DNA of 64,000 nt from Microbacterium paraoxydans (GCF_019056515.1 NZ_CP064873.1:2108001-2172000); one strand, 5' to 3'; shown: positions 37,632 to 46,987, counted from the stretch's first letter. Made by a program: numbers and translations. Notes: a model not told the origin generated them from the letters alone.

Positions 37632-38006
37632 TCAGTGACCGTCCTGGCGCCGATCCCACCGGTCATTCATGCGATCCATGAAGGAGGAGGAGTCCTGCCG
37701 CTTCGGGGCGGTGCGCGTGCGCGTCTCTGCCGGACCGCTGCGCCGGACCGGGGTGACGGCCAGCATCACTCCGCCGAGCATGGCCGCGAATCCGATGACG
37801 CCGACCACGATGCCCCAGACGTCGCCGAGGATGACACCCACGACCAGTCCGCCGATGCCGGCGAGCAGGAGGAGGGCCCCGTAGACGAGGTTGCGATAGC
37901 TCAGCGTGCGATCACCCGACGGCGCGCTCACGACGTCGGCGTCATTGTGCAGGAGATGGCGTTCCATCTCGTCGAGCAGACGTTGCTCCTGTTCGGAGAG
38001 TGGCAT
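37632..38006 (-). CDS. DUF3040 membrane protein
   Basis: 124 residues: the family start MPLSEQEQRLLDEMERHL, then two membrane helices (about 40-60 and 62-85) and a basic, polar C-terminal tail ending in an Arg/Asp-rich segment. Function unknown; a small DUF3040 gene near mraZ is common in actinobacteria. Followed by a strong terminator. Confidence 0.88.
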   Translation of the reverse strand: MPLSEQEQRLLDEMERHLLHNDADVVSAPSGDRTLSYRNLVYGALLLLAGIGGLVVGVILGDVWGIVVGVIGFAAMLGGVMLAVTPVRRSGPAETRTRTAPKRQDSSSFMDRMNDRWDRRQDGH

Positions 38007-38089
38007 CTCATCCCCCTCGGGTATCGTGCCCTCCAGTCTACGCGCGAGCAGCGTCCGGGGCTAGCGGTTCCCGCCTCACATCCTTTACG

Positions 38090-38095
38090 TATGCT
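38090..38095 (+). promoter_or_regulatory. Candidate -10 (TATGCT) for leaderless polyprenyl synthase gene
   Basis: TATGCT ends seven bases before the GTG at 38103. An in-frame ATG at 38091 would lie inside this hexamer, which argues for the GTG. Confidence 0.5.
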
Positions 38096-38102
38096 GGGAG
38101 TC

Positions 38103-39194
38103 GTGCCGTCCCCCACCCCCTCCGTCGCTGAGGCCGTAGCCGCGCGACTGGACCTCTTCCTCGACCGCATGCGAGCCGAGTCGGCCGAGTACGGCGAGGA
38201 CGCCGCCGCCTTCCTCGCCGCGGCGGCGGACACCCTCTCCGGCGGCAAGCGCCTGCGCGCCCGGTTCTGTCACGCCGGGTGGCGTGCGGTCGCCCGGTTC
38301 CGCGATCGTCGCGCGGTCGAGGACGACCACCTGTGGGACGCCTGCGCCGCCCTCGAGATCTTCCAGTCGGCCGCTCTCGTCCATGACGACCTGATCGACA
38401 ACTCGGACACCCGTCGAGGACGCCCCGCCGCCCACCGCGCACTCGAGTCCTCGCACCGCGCCGCCGGATGGTGGGGCGACGCCGCCGCCTTCGGGCGCGC
38501 CGGATCCGTCCTGCTCGGCGATCTCCTCGTGGCCTGGAGCGACGACCTCCTGGAGTCGGCGCTCGACGGGCACGCCGAGGCGAGGACCGTGCGGGCGGAG
38601 TATGCCCGGATGCGGCGCGACGTCACGACCGGGCAGTTCCTCGACATCGCCGAGGAGTCGGCGTGGAGCGTGAGCGACGACCGCGAGCACGCCGAGCGGG
38701 CGCTCCGCGTCGCCTCGCTGAAATCGGCGCGCTACAGCATCGAGCAGCCGCTGGTCCTCGGAGCGAGCCTGGCCGGCGCCGATGCCGACCAGACACGGGC
38801 GCTGCGCCGCTTCGGGCATCCGCTCGGTCTCGCCTTCCAGCTGCGCGACGATGTGCTCGGCGTGTTCGGCGACGCCGCCGTCACCGGGAAGCCCGCGGGC
38901 GACGACCTGCGGGAGGGCAAGCGGACCGTGCTCATCGCCTTCACCAGGGAGCGCCTGGACACCTCGGCCCGCCGGGTGCTCGACGAGATGCTCGGCGATC
39001 CCGACCTGTCGGCATCCCAGGTCTCCTTCCTGCAGGAGACGATCGCCGGAACCGGGGCTCTGGACCGCGTCGAGACGATGATCGCCGACTACGCCAGGGA
39101 CGCCGACCGCGCACTGACCGGCGCGCGCCTCGACGACGCAGCGGTCGGCGAGCTGCGCGACCTCGCCAGGGCCGCCACCGTGCGCTCCTCCTGA
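38103..39194 (+). CDS. Polyprenyl diphosphate synthase (IdsA-like)
   Basis: Trans-prenyltransferase condensing isopentenyl diphosphate with allylic primers, probably to geranylgeranyl diphosphate or longer. About 363 residues. First Asp-rich motif is VHDDLIDNSDTRRGRP; the second is FQLRDDVLGVFGD. Chain length cannot be read safely. In M. tuberculosis idsA2 (Rv2173) holds the same place next to Rv2175c. GTG start preferred over the ATG at 38091 (see the -10 entry). Convergent with the next gene, six bases apart. Confidence 0.9.
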   Translation: MPSPTPSVAEAVAARLDLFLDRMRAESAEYGEDAAAFLAAAADTLSGGKRLRARFCHAGWRAVARFRDRRAVEDDHLWDACAALEIFQSAALVHDDLIDNSDTRRGRPAAHRALESSHRAAGWWGDAAAFGRAGSVLLGDLLVAWSDDLLESALDGHAEARTVRAEYARMRRDVTTGQFLDIAEESAWSVSDDREHAERALRVASLKSARYSIEQPLVLGASLAGADADQTRALRRFGHPLGLAFQLRDDVLGVFGDAAVTGKPAGDDLREGKRTVLIAFTRERLDTSARRVLDEMLGDPDLSASQVSFLQETIAGTGALDRVETMIADYARDADRALTGARLDDAAVGELRDLARAATVRSS

Positions 39195-39200
39195 GCAGGC

Positions 39201-39557
39201 TCAGGCGAGCGTGCGCGCGAGCCGGCGCACCTCGCTCTTGTGCCCCGCGAGGAGAGAGGCGATCGGCGAACGCCCGAGGGTTTCGTCCTCGGCGAGCAGC
39301 CAGTCGATCAGCTCGTCGTCGGAGAACCCGGCGTCCTGCAGCACGATGATCGTTCCGCGCAGCGAGCTCAGCGGCTGTCCGTCCACGATGAACACGGAGG
39401 GGACCGCGAAGACACCGCTGCGGCGCGAGCCGACGAGGTAGTGCTCGTCGATCAGGCGTCGCACGCGACCCAACGGCTCGCCGAGGACCTCGACGAGGTC
39501 GGGCATGGTCAGCCACTCGAGCGCGGAGTCAGGGGTTGCAGCGACGTTCTCAGACAC
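39201..39557 (-). CDS. Rv2175c-type DNA-binding protein
   Basis: 118 residues. A winged helix-turn-helix start (EWLTMPDLVEVLGEPLGRVRRLIDEHYLVG) is followed by a C-terminal family domain (about 60-118). Rv2175c is a DNA-binding substrate of the kinase PknL in M. tuberculosis; here too a Ser/Thr kinase gene lies close (40901), one gene further along. GTG start. Confidence 0.88.
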   Translation of the reverse strand: MSENVAATPDSALEWLTMPDLVEVLGEPLGRVRRLIDEHYLVGSRRSGVFAVPSVFIVDGQPLSSLRGTIIVLQDAGFSDDELIDWLLAEDETLGRSPIASLLAGHKSEVRRLARTLA

Positions 39558-39687
39558 GGTGCCACTATCTCACCTCCACGGCCCGGTCGCATGTTCGTCA
39601 CTTCCGTCCCATGCGTCACACCCGTCACTTCTGTTGACATCTCTATACATCCGTGTCAGCGTGAAGTGCTCGAAAAGGGGGCCCGAC

Positions 39688-40824
39688 GTGATCCTGCAGA
39701 CAGCCGTGGCCGGCGCTCTCGCCGCCACCCTGACGGCGACACCCGCCGCCGCACCCGCACCACCGCTCGCACCGCACGAACGCCAGCGCGTCGCTCCGAC
39801 GCGCGTCGTACCCACGCAGAACGTGCCGCCGGGGCACGTCGTGCAGCCGGGCGACACGGTCGCCGGCATCGCCGGTCGGTACGGGCTCCGGACCGCCGAC
39901 GTCCTCAGCTGGAACGGGCTCTCGATGCGCTCCGTGATCTACCCCGGGCAGACTCTCTCCCTGCGGGCACCTGCGGCGGCTCCGGCCCCGGCCGCGACGC
40001 TCGCCTCTGCCGCGGCGAAGACGCACGTCGTCGCGGCCGGCGACACGGTGTTCGCCATCGCCCGGACGTACGGGACCTCGGTGAGCGCCGTCCTCGCCGC
40101 GAACGGCCTGCCCCAGGGCGCGATCATCTACCCGGGCCAGAAGCTCGTCGTCTCCGCGGGTGCACCCGGAGCCCCCGCGGCCGCGCCGGCCGCAGCGCCG
40201 TCGACGCCCGCCCCCGCACCGGCCGCCGCCACGCACACCGTGGCCGCCGGTGAGACGCTGTTCTCGATCGCGCAGAAGTACGGCACCACGACGCAGTCCC
40301 TCTTCGCCTGGAACGGCCTCGAAGCCTCGTCGATCATCTATCCCGGTCAGAAGCTCGCCGTCCAGGGTGCTCCGGCGCCGACGCCCGCCGCCGCCCCGAG
40401 CGGCCAGCGCACCGCCGCCCTGAATGCGGAGCAGGCGGCCAATGCCTCCCTCATCATCCGCATCGGCCGTGAGCTGGGCGCCTCCGACCGCGCGATCGCC
40501 ACCGCTCTGGCGACGGGGATGGTGGAGTCGGGTCTGCGGAACCTCGACTGGGGAGACCGGGATTCGCTCGGCCTGTTCCAGCAGCGCCCCAGCACGGGCT
40601 GGGGCACGCCGGAGCAGATCATGGATGCGGAACGGAGCACGCGGGTCTTCTACGGCGGAACCGGCGATCCCAACGGCGACGTCACCCGCGGTCTGTTCGA
40701 CATCCCCGGGTGGGAGTCGCTGTCCTTCACCGACGCGGCGCAGGCCGTGCAGATCTCCGCCTACCCCGAGCGCTACGGGCAGTGGGAGACGCAGGCGTAC
40801 GCGTGGCTCGCCCAGCACGGGTGA
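39688..40824 (+). CDS. Secreted LysM protein with C-terminal lysozyme-like domain
   Basis: About 378 residues: a hydrophobic signal (about 1-28), three LysM wall-binding repeats (about 48-95, 110-160 and 180-230, each ending in IYPGQ-L), Ala/Pro linkers, and a C-terminal domain (about 245-378) with ATGMVESGLRNLDWGDRDS and LGLFQQRPSTGWGT, a layout seen in actinobacterial muramidase or transglycosylase-like proteins; the catalytic Glu would be in MVESG. GTG at 39688 has AAGGGGG seven bases upstream, but GTG at 39661 would give a better basic N-region to the signal (KCSKR). Start uncertain. Confidence 0.82.
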   Translation: MILQTAVAGALAATLTATPAAAPAPPLAPHERQRVAPTRVVPTQNVPPGHVVQPGDTVAGIAGRYGLRTADVLSWNGLSMRSVIYPGQTLSLRAPAAAPAPAATLASAAAKTHVVAAGDTVFAIARTYGTSVSAVLAANGLPQGAIIYPGQKLVVSAGAPGAPAAAPAAAPSTPAPAPAAATHTVAAGETLFSIAQKYGTTTQSLFAWNGLEASSIIYPGQKLAVQGAPAPTPAAAPSGQRTAALNAEQAANASLIIRIGRELGASDRAIATALATGMVESGLRNLDWGDRDSLGLFQQRPSTGWGTPEQIMDAERSTRVFYGGTGDPNGDVTRGLFDIPGWESLSFTDAAQAVQISAYPERYGQWETQAYAWLAQHG

Positions 40825-40888
40825 CGATTCCGGAAATCCGGATGCGTCGAGGGGTGAGGCGTTCCCGGGGCTTTCAGCCAATCGTCCA

Positions 40889-40894
40889 TAGACT
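40889..40894 (+). promoter_or_regulatory. Candidate -10 (TAGACT) for leaderless kinase gene
   Basis: TAGACT ends six bases before the GTG at 40901. No Shine-Dalgarno. Confidence 0.5.
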
Positions 40895-40900
40895 TCTGTC

Positions 40901-42856
40901 GTGACGACCAACCATCAGGCCGACCCCCTCATCGGGCGGCTTGTCGACGGTCGCTACCGCGTCCGCGCGCGGATCGCCCGCGGCGGGATGGCCACCGTGT
41001 ACGTCGCCACCGACCTGCGCCTCGAGCGCCGCATCGCCCTGAAGGTGATGCACGCGCACCTCAGCGACGACTCGGCGTTCCAGAGCCGGTTCATCCAGGA
41101 GGCCCGCGCGGCCGCCCGTCTGGCCGACCCGCACGTCGTCAACGTCTTCGACCAGGGGCAGGACGGCGAACTCGCCTACCTCGTCATGGAGTATCTGCCG
41201 GGCATCACCCTGCGCGAACTCCTCCGCGAGCAGAAGCGCCTGACCGTCGCCCAGACGATCACGATCATGGACGCCGTCCTCGCCGGACTGTCCGCTGCGC
41301 ACCGCGCCGGGATCGTCCACCGCGACGTCAAGCCGGAGAACGTGCTGCTCGCGGAAGACGGCCGCATCAAGATCGGCGACTTCGGCCTCGCCAGGGCCAC
41401 CACGGCCAACACGGCAACCGGCCAGCAGCTGCTCGGGACGATCGCCTACCTCGCGCCCGAGCTCGTTACGCGCGGCACGGCCGACGCCCGCAGCGACATC
41501 TACGCGCTCGGCATCATGCTCTACGAGATGCTCGTCGGCGAGCAGCCCTACAAGGGCGAGCAGCCGATGCAGATCGCCTTCCAGCACGCCACCGAGTCGG
41601 TGCCCCGCCCCAGCGTGCGCAACCCCGCGGTCCCGGAACAGCTCGACGAGCTCGTGCTCTGGGCGACGGAGAAGTCGCCGGACGAGCGGCCCGACGACGC
41701 ACAGCAGATGCTGGAGCGTCTGCGCGGGATCGAGCGCGAGATCGGCGTCGCCCCCGCGGTGACCCGGACGACCGGCTCCGCCCGCGACCAGGCGGACTCC
41801 GGCGACCTCACCAAGGTCATGCCGGGCACGATGGTGCTCCCGGAGCCGGCGACGGCGACCTCCCCGGGGATCGACAACGCCACCATCCTCCGTCGGCGGG
41901 CCTCGAAGCGCCGCGCCCGCGGCACCTTCCTGCTGTCCCTCGTGCTCCTGCTCGCGGTCCTCGCCGGCGGCGTGGGCTGGTGGTTCGGCTCCGGCCCCGG
42001 TTCGCTCATCGCGGTCCCCGATGTCGCGGGACAGACGTACGACGAGGCGGCGGCCGACCTCACCGAGGCAGGCTTCGAACCGACGCAGCGCGACGAGTTC
42101 TCCGTCGACGTCGACAAGGGCATCGTCATCGAGACCGATCCCGGCACCGGGGCCAGGGTCGACAAGGGCACCACGGTCGCCGTCGTCGTCTCCGCCGGCC
42201 CCGCCTCGCACGAGCTCGCCGCCGTCGCCGGGCAGTCGGCCGACGACGTCCGCGCGGCGCTGGCGGCGGCGAACCTGGAGATCACCGACGACGAGGAGTT
42301 CTTCACCGACGCGGCGAACGGCTCGGTGATCAACGTGCGCATCACCCCTCGGGACGGCGGCGACGCCTTCGGCTGCGAAGAGGGCTGCACGGTGCATGAG
42401 AAGGACACCGCGACCATGCAGGTCTCCCGCGGCGCCGTGCCCGACGTCACGGACATGACCGTCGCTCAGGCCACCGAGGCGCTGACCGGCAAGGGACTCA
42501 AGGTCGCCGAGGAGAGCATCTACCGCCCGAGCGACTCCATCGGCAAGGACCGCGTCATCGGATACGCGGACCGCGCCGAGGAGGGTGCCTGGCGACCGGG
42601 CGAGACCATCCAGCTCATCATCTCGCAGGGGCCGCCGCTCTTCGACGTCCCCGATGTGTCGGGCATGACGCGCAACGAGGCCACCGCCGCCCTGCGTGAC
42701 GCCGGCTTCACGTGGAGCTACACGAGCAGCACCGGACTCCCCGACTCCGTCTGGGACCTCCTCGCGAACGAGAACACGCGGGTGGAGTCGTACAGCCCAT
42801 CCGAACCGCAGCGCAAGGGCACGAGCATCACGCTCACCATGGGCTTCGCCGGCTGA
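40901..42856 (+). CDS. pknL: Transmembrane Ser/Thr protein kinase with four PASTA repeats
   Basis: Hanks-type kinase domain (about 15-280): ATP loop IARGGMATVYVA, Lys48, catalytic HRDVKPEN with Asp142, DFG at 160-162, activation-loop Thr residues (TTANTATGQQLLGT). A juxtamembrane linker (about 285-340), one membrane helix (about 341-361), then four PASTA repeats (from about 369, 437, 512 and 577), which in relatives bind muropeptides or lipid II. The second repeat holds an inserted Cys492-x3-Cys496 pair that could form a disulfide outside the cell. By position it matches PknL, though M. tuberculosis PknL has no PASTA repeats, so the name marks synteny only. 651 residues. Confidence 0.92.
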   Translation: MTTNHQADPLIGRLVDGRYRVRARIARGGMATVYVATDLRLERRIALKVMHAHLSDDSAFQSRFIQEARAAARLADPHVVNVFDQGQDGELAYLVMEYLPGITLRELLREQKRLTVAQTITIMDAVLAGLSAAHRAGIVHRDVKPENVLLAEDGRIKIGDFGLARATTANTATGQQLLGTIAYLAPELVTRGTADARSDIYALGIMLYEMLVGEQPYKGEQPMQIAFQHATESVPRPSVRNPAVPEQLDELVLWATEKSPDERPDDAQQMLERLRGIEREIGVAPAVTRTTGSARDQADSGDLTKVMPGTMVLPEPATATSPGIDNATILRRRASKRRARGTFLLSLVLLLAVLAGGVGWWFGSGPGSLIAVPDVAGQTYDEAAADLTEAGFEPTQRDEFSVDVDKGIVIETDPGTGARVDKGTTVAVVVSAGPASHELAAVAGQSADDVRAALAAANLEITDDEEFFTDAANGSVINVRITPRDGGDAFGCEEGCTVHEKDTATMQVSRGAVPDVTDMTVAQATEALTGKGLKVAEESIYRPSDSIGKDRVIGYADRAEEGAWRPGETIQLIISQGPPLFDVPDVSGMTRNEATAALRDAGFTWSYTSSTGLPDSVWDLLANENTRVESYSPSEPQRKGTSITLTMGFAG

Positions 42857-42866
42857 GACCGAGACG

Positions 42867-42901
42867 ACGAAGGGGCCGGAACATCGTTCCGGCCCCTTCG
42901 T
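42867..42901. terminator. Bidirectional terminator between kinase gene and aroG
   Basis: 16-bp perfect stem (42867-42882 with 42886-42901), ATC loop, between convergent genes. Confidence 0.85.
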
Positions 42902-42917
42902 GCATCCGCCTCGCGGA

Positions 42918-44258
42918 TCAGCGCTTCTCGAGCTCCTCGGCCACGAGGAACGCCAGCTCCAGCGACTGCATGTGGTTCAGGCGCGGGTCGCACAGGCTCT
43001 CGTAGCGGGTCGCGAGCGCGGCCTCGTCGATCTGCTCCGACCCACCCAGGCACTCGGTGACGTCGTCTCCCGTCAGCTCGACGTGGATGCCGCCGGGGAA
43101 CGTGCCCACCGCACGGTGCGCCTCGAAGAAGCCGCGGACCTCGTCGACGACGTCGTCGAAGCGACGCGTCTTGTAGCCGGTCGGCGTGGTGATGCCGTTG
43201 CCGTGCATGGGGTCGGTGACCCACAGCGGCTGCGCGCCGGATTCCCGGACGGCCTCCAGCAGCGGGGGCAGCGCGTCGCGGATGCGTCCGGCGCCCATGC
43301 GCGTGATGAAGGTCAGGCGTCCGGGCTCGCGCTCCGGGTCGAGCTTGTCGATCAGCGCCAGCGCCGTCTCCGGCGTCGTGGTGGGACCCAGCTTCACGCC
43401 GATCGGGTTCCGGATCTTCGAGAAGTAGTCGACGTGCGCGCCGTCGAGCTCGCGCGTGCGCTCCCCGATCCACAGGAAGTGGGCCGAGGTGTTGTACGGG
43501 GTGTCCGTCCGGGAGTCGATGCGCGTCATCGGGCGCTCGTAGTCCATGAGCAGGCCCTCGTGCCCGGTGAAGAACTCGACGCGCTTGAGCTCGTCGAAGT
43601 CGGCGCCGGCGGCCTCCATGAACTTGATCGCCCGGTCGATCTCCGCGGCCATGCGCTCGTAGCGTTGGTTGGCGGGGTTCTGGGCGAAGCCCTTGTTCCA
43701 GGAGTGCACCTCGCGGAGGTCGGCGAATCCACCCTGCGTGAACGCCCGGATGAGGTTCAGCGTCGACGCCGCGGTGTGGTAGCCCTGCAGCAGACGACCG
43801 GGGTCGGCCTGACGCGAGCCCTCGGTGAAGTCGTAGCCGTTGACGATGTCGCCGCGGTACGCCGGGAGCGTGACCTCGCCGCGGGTCTCCGTGTCGCTGG
43901 AGCGCGGCTTGGCGAACTGCCCGGCCATGCGTCCCATCTTGACGACCGGCATCGAGGCGCCGTACGTGAGCACCACGGCCATCTGCAGCACCGTCTTGAT
44001 GCGGTTGCGGATCTGCTCGGCGGTCGCGCCGGCGAACGTCTCGGCGCAGTCGCCGCCCTGCAGCAGGAAGGCCTGCCCCGAGGCGGCCCGGGCGAGACGG
44101 TCGCGGAGGTTGTCGACCTCACCGGCGAAGACCAGCGGCGGAAGGCTCGAGATCTGCCGGGAGACGTCGGCGACGCGGTCGGCGTCTGGCCACTGCGGCT
44201 GCTGCTTGATGGGAAGCGAGCGCCAGGCATCAAGGGCTTCGATGTGGTGCGGGAGCAT
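42918..44258 (-). CDS. aroG: Class II 3-deoxy-7-phosphoheptulonate synthase
   Basis: First step of the shikimate pathway: phosphoenolpyruvate plus erythrose 4-phosphate. 446 residues, class II (plant/actinobacterial type). Seen: FLLQGGDCAETF (metal Cys), KMGRMAGQFAKPRS (PEP-binding Arg-Lys), HFLWIGERTR, KLGPTTTP, TRMGAGR and DPMHGNG. In mycobacteria it lies at Rv2178c in the same local order. ATG six bases after TAGGCT. Confidence 0.96.
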   Translation of the reverse strand: MLPHHIEALDAWRSLPIKQQPQWPDADRVADVSRQISSLPPLVFAGEVDNLRDRLARAASGQAFLLQGGDCAETFAGATAEQIRNRIKTVLQMAVVLTYGASMPVVKMGRMAGQFAKPRSSDTETRGEVTLPAYRGDIVNGYDFTEGSRQADPGRLLQGYHTAASTLNLIRAFTQGGFADLREVHSWNKGFAQNPANQRYERMAAEIDRAIKFMEAAGADFDELKRVEFFTGHEGLLMDYERPMTRIDSRTDTPYNTSAHFLWIGERTRELDGAHVDYFSKIRNPIGVKLGPTTTPETALALIDKLDPEREPGRLTFITRMGAGRIRDALPPLLEAVRESGAQPLWVTDPMHGNGITTPTGYKTRRFDDVVDEVRGFFEAHRAVGTFPGGIHVELTGDDVTECLGGSEQIDEAALATRYESLCDPRLNHMQSLELAFLVAEELEKR

Positions 44259-44264
44259 GCGTCC

Positions 44265-44270
44265 AGCCTA
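44265..44270 (-). promoter_or_regulatory. Candidate -10 (TAGGCT) for leaderless aroG
   Basis: TAGGCT on the minus strand ends six bases before the ATG at 44258. No Shine-Dalgarno. Confidence 0.5.
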
Positions 44271-44305
44271 GTGGGCGGCGACACCGCCGAGACGCGCCCT
44301 GGAGC

Positions 44306-44995
44306 CTATGTGACGCGGCTCGGGAGGCGGTCCTTGACGGTCGATGCGTAGACGTCCTCGTACTCCTGCTGACCGAGCCGCTGGAGCGCCACCATGATCT
44401 CGTCCGTGACCGAGCGGAGGATGTAGCGGTCGTTCTCCATCCCGGCGTACCGGGAGAAGTCGAGGGGCTCGCCGATGACGATCCCGACCCGCATGACGCG
44501 CGGGATCCGCCGGCCGATGGGCATGGCCGTGTCGGTGTCGACCATGATGACCGGGATCACGGGGACCTTGGCTTCGAGTGCCATCCGGGCGATGCCGGTG
44601 CGGCCGCGGTAGAGCTTGCCGTCAGGGCTGCGGGTGCCCTCCGGATAGATGCCGAGGAGGTCGCCCCCGCCGAGCACCTGGAGACCCGTGTTGAGCGATG
44701 CCTCCGAGGCCTTTCCGCCCGAGCGGTCGATGGGGAGCTGCCCGGTCGCCTTCATGAAGAAGCGGGTGGACCACCCCTTGAGGCCCCGCCCGGTGAAGTA
44801 GTCGCTCTTCGCGAGGAACGACATGGGCCGGTCGATCACGAGCGGTAGGAAGATCGAGTCCGCGAAGGAGAGATGATTGCTGGCGAGGATCGCCGCTCCG
44901 GTCGCGGGCACGTTCTTCCGCCCCACGATCCAGGGGCGGAACACGGCCTTGACCACGGGGCCGATCACGACGTACTTCATCAGCCAGTAGAACAT
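44306..44995 (-). CDS. plsC: 1-acyl-sn-glycerol-3-phosphate acyltransferase
   Basis: Membrane-associated acyltransferase of phospholipid synthesis. About 229 residues. Catalytic NHLSFAD (His41, Asp46), then FMKATGQLPIDRSGGKAS, the substrate motif YPEGTRSPDG and a Pro-rich VPVIPVIMVDT. The ATG before FYWLMKYVV is used, eight bases after TAGACT; a longer frame runs into the divergent gene. Matches Rv2182c by position. Confidence 0.92.
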   Translation of the reverse strand: MFYWLMKYVVIGPVVKAVFRPWIVGRKNVPATGAAILASNHLSFADSIFLPLVIDRPMSFLAKSDYFTGRGLKGWSTRFFMKATGQLPIDRSGGKASEASLNTGLQVLGGGDLLGIYPEGTRSPDGKLYRGRTGIARMALEAKVPVIPVIMVDTDTAMPIGRRIPRVMRVGIVIGEPLDFSRYAGMENDRYILRSVTDEIMVALQRLGQQEYEDVYASTVKDRLPSRVT

Positions 44996-45003
44996 CGAGG
45001 TGA

Positions 45004-45009
45004 AGTCTA
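45004..45009 (-). promoter_or_regulatory. Candidate -10 (TAGACT) for plsC
   Basis: On the minus strand, eight bases before the ATG; slightly longer gap than the other leaderless candidates. Confidence 0.4.
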
Positions 45010-45099
45010 GCGCCGTGTCGCGGATCGTCCCGCCGTTCCCCCTCGCGGCCTCGGGAAAGCGACTCAGTTTCACCCTGACCGCGACCCGGTGCCATGCCC

Positions 45100-45105
45100 T
45101 AGACT
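45100..45105 (+). promoter_or_regulatory. Candidate -10 (TAGACT) for the acyl-CoA synthetase gene
   Basis: 41 bases before the GTG at 45147, leaving a leader that holds the GAAGGAG site. In contrast to the leaderless set, this is a conventional arrangement. Confidence 0.4.
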
Positions 45106-45146
45106 CGGACCAACGCCCGTGCCCGACCGGTACCGAAGGAGCTGCC

Positions 45147-46979
45147 GTGGTCCAGTTTGAAGTCCCCGCGATCGTCCCCGCCGATCCCGACGCGAACGTC
45201 GCCGACCTGCTTGCGAAGCGCGTCGAGGCGACTCCCGACCGGGCGCTGTTCTCCGTCCCGCAGGGCGACGGATGGCGCGACATCACCGCCGCCGACTTCG
45301 AGACCGCGGTGATCGCGCTCGCGAAGGGCTTCGCCGCCGCGGGCATCCAGCCCGGCGAGAAGGTGGGCTTCCTCGCCCGCACCACCTACGAGTGGAGCCT
45401 CGTCGACTTCGCCCTCTTCTACGCCGGTGCGGTGATGGTGCCGATCTACGAGACGAGCTCGCCGTCGCAGATCCAGTGGATCCTCGAGGACTCCGGCGCC
45501 ATCGCCCTCCTCGTCGAGTCGCCGGAGCACTTCGCCCGCGTCGACGAGGTGCGCGGCGACCTGCCACTGCTCCGGGAGGTCTGGCAGCTGCACCTGGGCG
45601 CGATCGACACGCTCACCGCCCAGGGGGCATCGGTTTCCGACGAGGAGATCCAGCGCCGTCGGAACCTCGCCGTCGGCTCCGACATCGCCACCCTCATCTA
45701 CACCTCGGGGTCCACCGGGCGACCGAAGGGCTGCGTGCTCACGCACAGCAACTTCGTCGAGCTGTCCCGCAACTCCGCGAAGGCCCTCGACGAGGTCGTG
45801 CAGACGCCGGGGTCCTCCACCCTCCTCTTCATCACGACGGCACACGTCTTCGCCCGCTTCATCTCCATCCTCAATGTGCACGCGGGGGTGCGCACCGGTC
45901 ACCAGCCGGACACGCGCCAGCTGCTCCCGGCCCTCGGCTCGTTCCAGCCGACCTTCCTCCTCGCAGTCCCCCGCGTGTTCGAGAAGGTCTACAACTCCGC
46001 CGAGCAGAAGGCCGAGGCGGGCGGCAAGGGCAAGATCTTCCGCGCCGCCGCCGACGTCGCGATCGAGCACTCCCGGCTGCTGGAGGAGGGCAAGAAGATC
46101 CCGTTCGGGACGAAGCTCAAGTTCGCGCTGTTCAACAAGCTCGTCTACTCCAAGCTCCGCGAGGCCATGGGCGGCAAGGTCGTCTACGCGGTGTCCGGCT
46201 CCGCTCCCCTGGGCGCCCGCCTCGGTCACTTCTTCCACAGCCTCGGCGTCGTGATCCTCGAGGGCTACGGCCTGACCGAGACGACCGCCCCCGCGACCGT
46301 GAACCTCGCCTCGAAGTCGAAGATCGGCACGGTCGGTCCCGCCCTTCCCGGCGTCGGGGTGCGTCTCGCCGACGACGGCGAGATCGAGGTGCGCGGCATC
46401 AACGTCTTCAAGGAGTACTGGAACAACCCGGAGGCCACCGCCGAGGCGTTCAGCGACGGCGGCTGGTTCCACACCGGCGACATCGGCAGCTTCGACGCCG
46501 ACGGGTTCCTCACGATCACCGGACGCAAGAAGGAGATCATCGTCACGGCGGGCGGCAAGAACGTCGCCCCCGCGGCCCTGGAGGACCCGATCCGCGCGAA
46601 CCCGATCGTCGGGCAGGTCGTCGTCGTCGGCGACCAGCGTCCGTTCATCTCGGCGCTCGTCACGCTCGACCCCGAGATGCTGCCGACGTGGCTCGCGAAC
46701 AACGGCCTCGACGAGAAGATGACGCTGGCGGAGGCCTCGACCAACCCGCAGGTTCGGGCCGAGGTCCAGCGCGCGGTCGACGCAGCGAACGAGCGGGTGT
46801 CGCGTGCGGAGTCCATCCGCAAGTTCACGATCCTCGACTCGGAGTGGACGGAGGCCTCGGGCCATCTCACCCCGAAGCTGTCGATCAAGCGGAACATCAT
46901 CATGAACGACTTCGCCGACGAGATCTCCGCGATCTACGACGAGCCCGTCGCCACCACCAACGTCGCGATCGGCGGCTGA
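45147..46979 (+). CDS. Long-chain fatty-acid--CoA ligase (FadD15-like)
   Basis: ATP-dependent activation of fatty acids. About 610 residues. Adenylation core: TLIYTSGSTGRPKGCVLTH (P-loop), GYGLTETTAPATVN, WFHTGDIGSFDADGFLTITG, GRKKEIIVTAGGKNVAP and the C-terminal catalytic Lys near LTPKLSIKRN. The GTG start has AAGGAG six bases upstream. Same place as fadD15 (Rv2187). Probably feeds acyl-CoA to nearby PlsC. Confidence 0.94.
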   Translation: MVQFEVPAIVPADPDANVADLLAKRVEATPDRALFSVPQGDGWRDITAADFETAVIALAKGFAAAGIQPGEKVGFLARTTYEWSLVDFALFYAGAVMVPIYETSSPSQIQWILEDSGAIALLVESPEHFARVDEVRGDLPLLREVWQLHLGAIDTLTAQGASVSDEEIQRRRNLAVGSDIATLIYTSGSTGRPKGCVLTHSNFVELSRNSAKALDEVVQTPGSSTLLFITTAHVFARFISILNVHAGVRTGHQPDTRQLLPALGSFQPTFLLAVPRVFEKVYNSAEQKAEAGGKGKIFRAAADVAIEHSRLLEEGKKIPFGTKLKFALFNKLVYSKLREAMGGKVVYAVSGSAPLGARLGHFFHSLGVVILEGYGLTETTAPATVNLASKSKIGTVGPALPGVGVRLADDGEIEVRGINVFKEYWNNPEATAEAFSDGGWFHTGDIGSFDADGFLTITGRKKEIIVTAGGKNVAPAALEDPIRANPIVGQVVVVGDQRPFISALVTLDPEMLPTWLANNGLDEKMTLAEASTNPQVRAEVQRAVDAANERVSRAESIRKFTILDSEWTEASGHLTPKLSIKRNIIMNDFADEISAIYDEPVATTNVAIGG

Positions 46980-46987
46980 CGCCCCTC

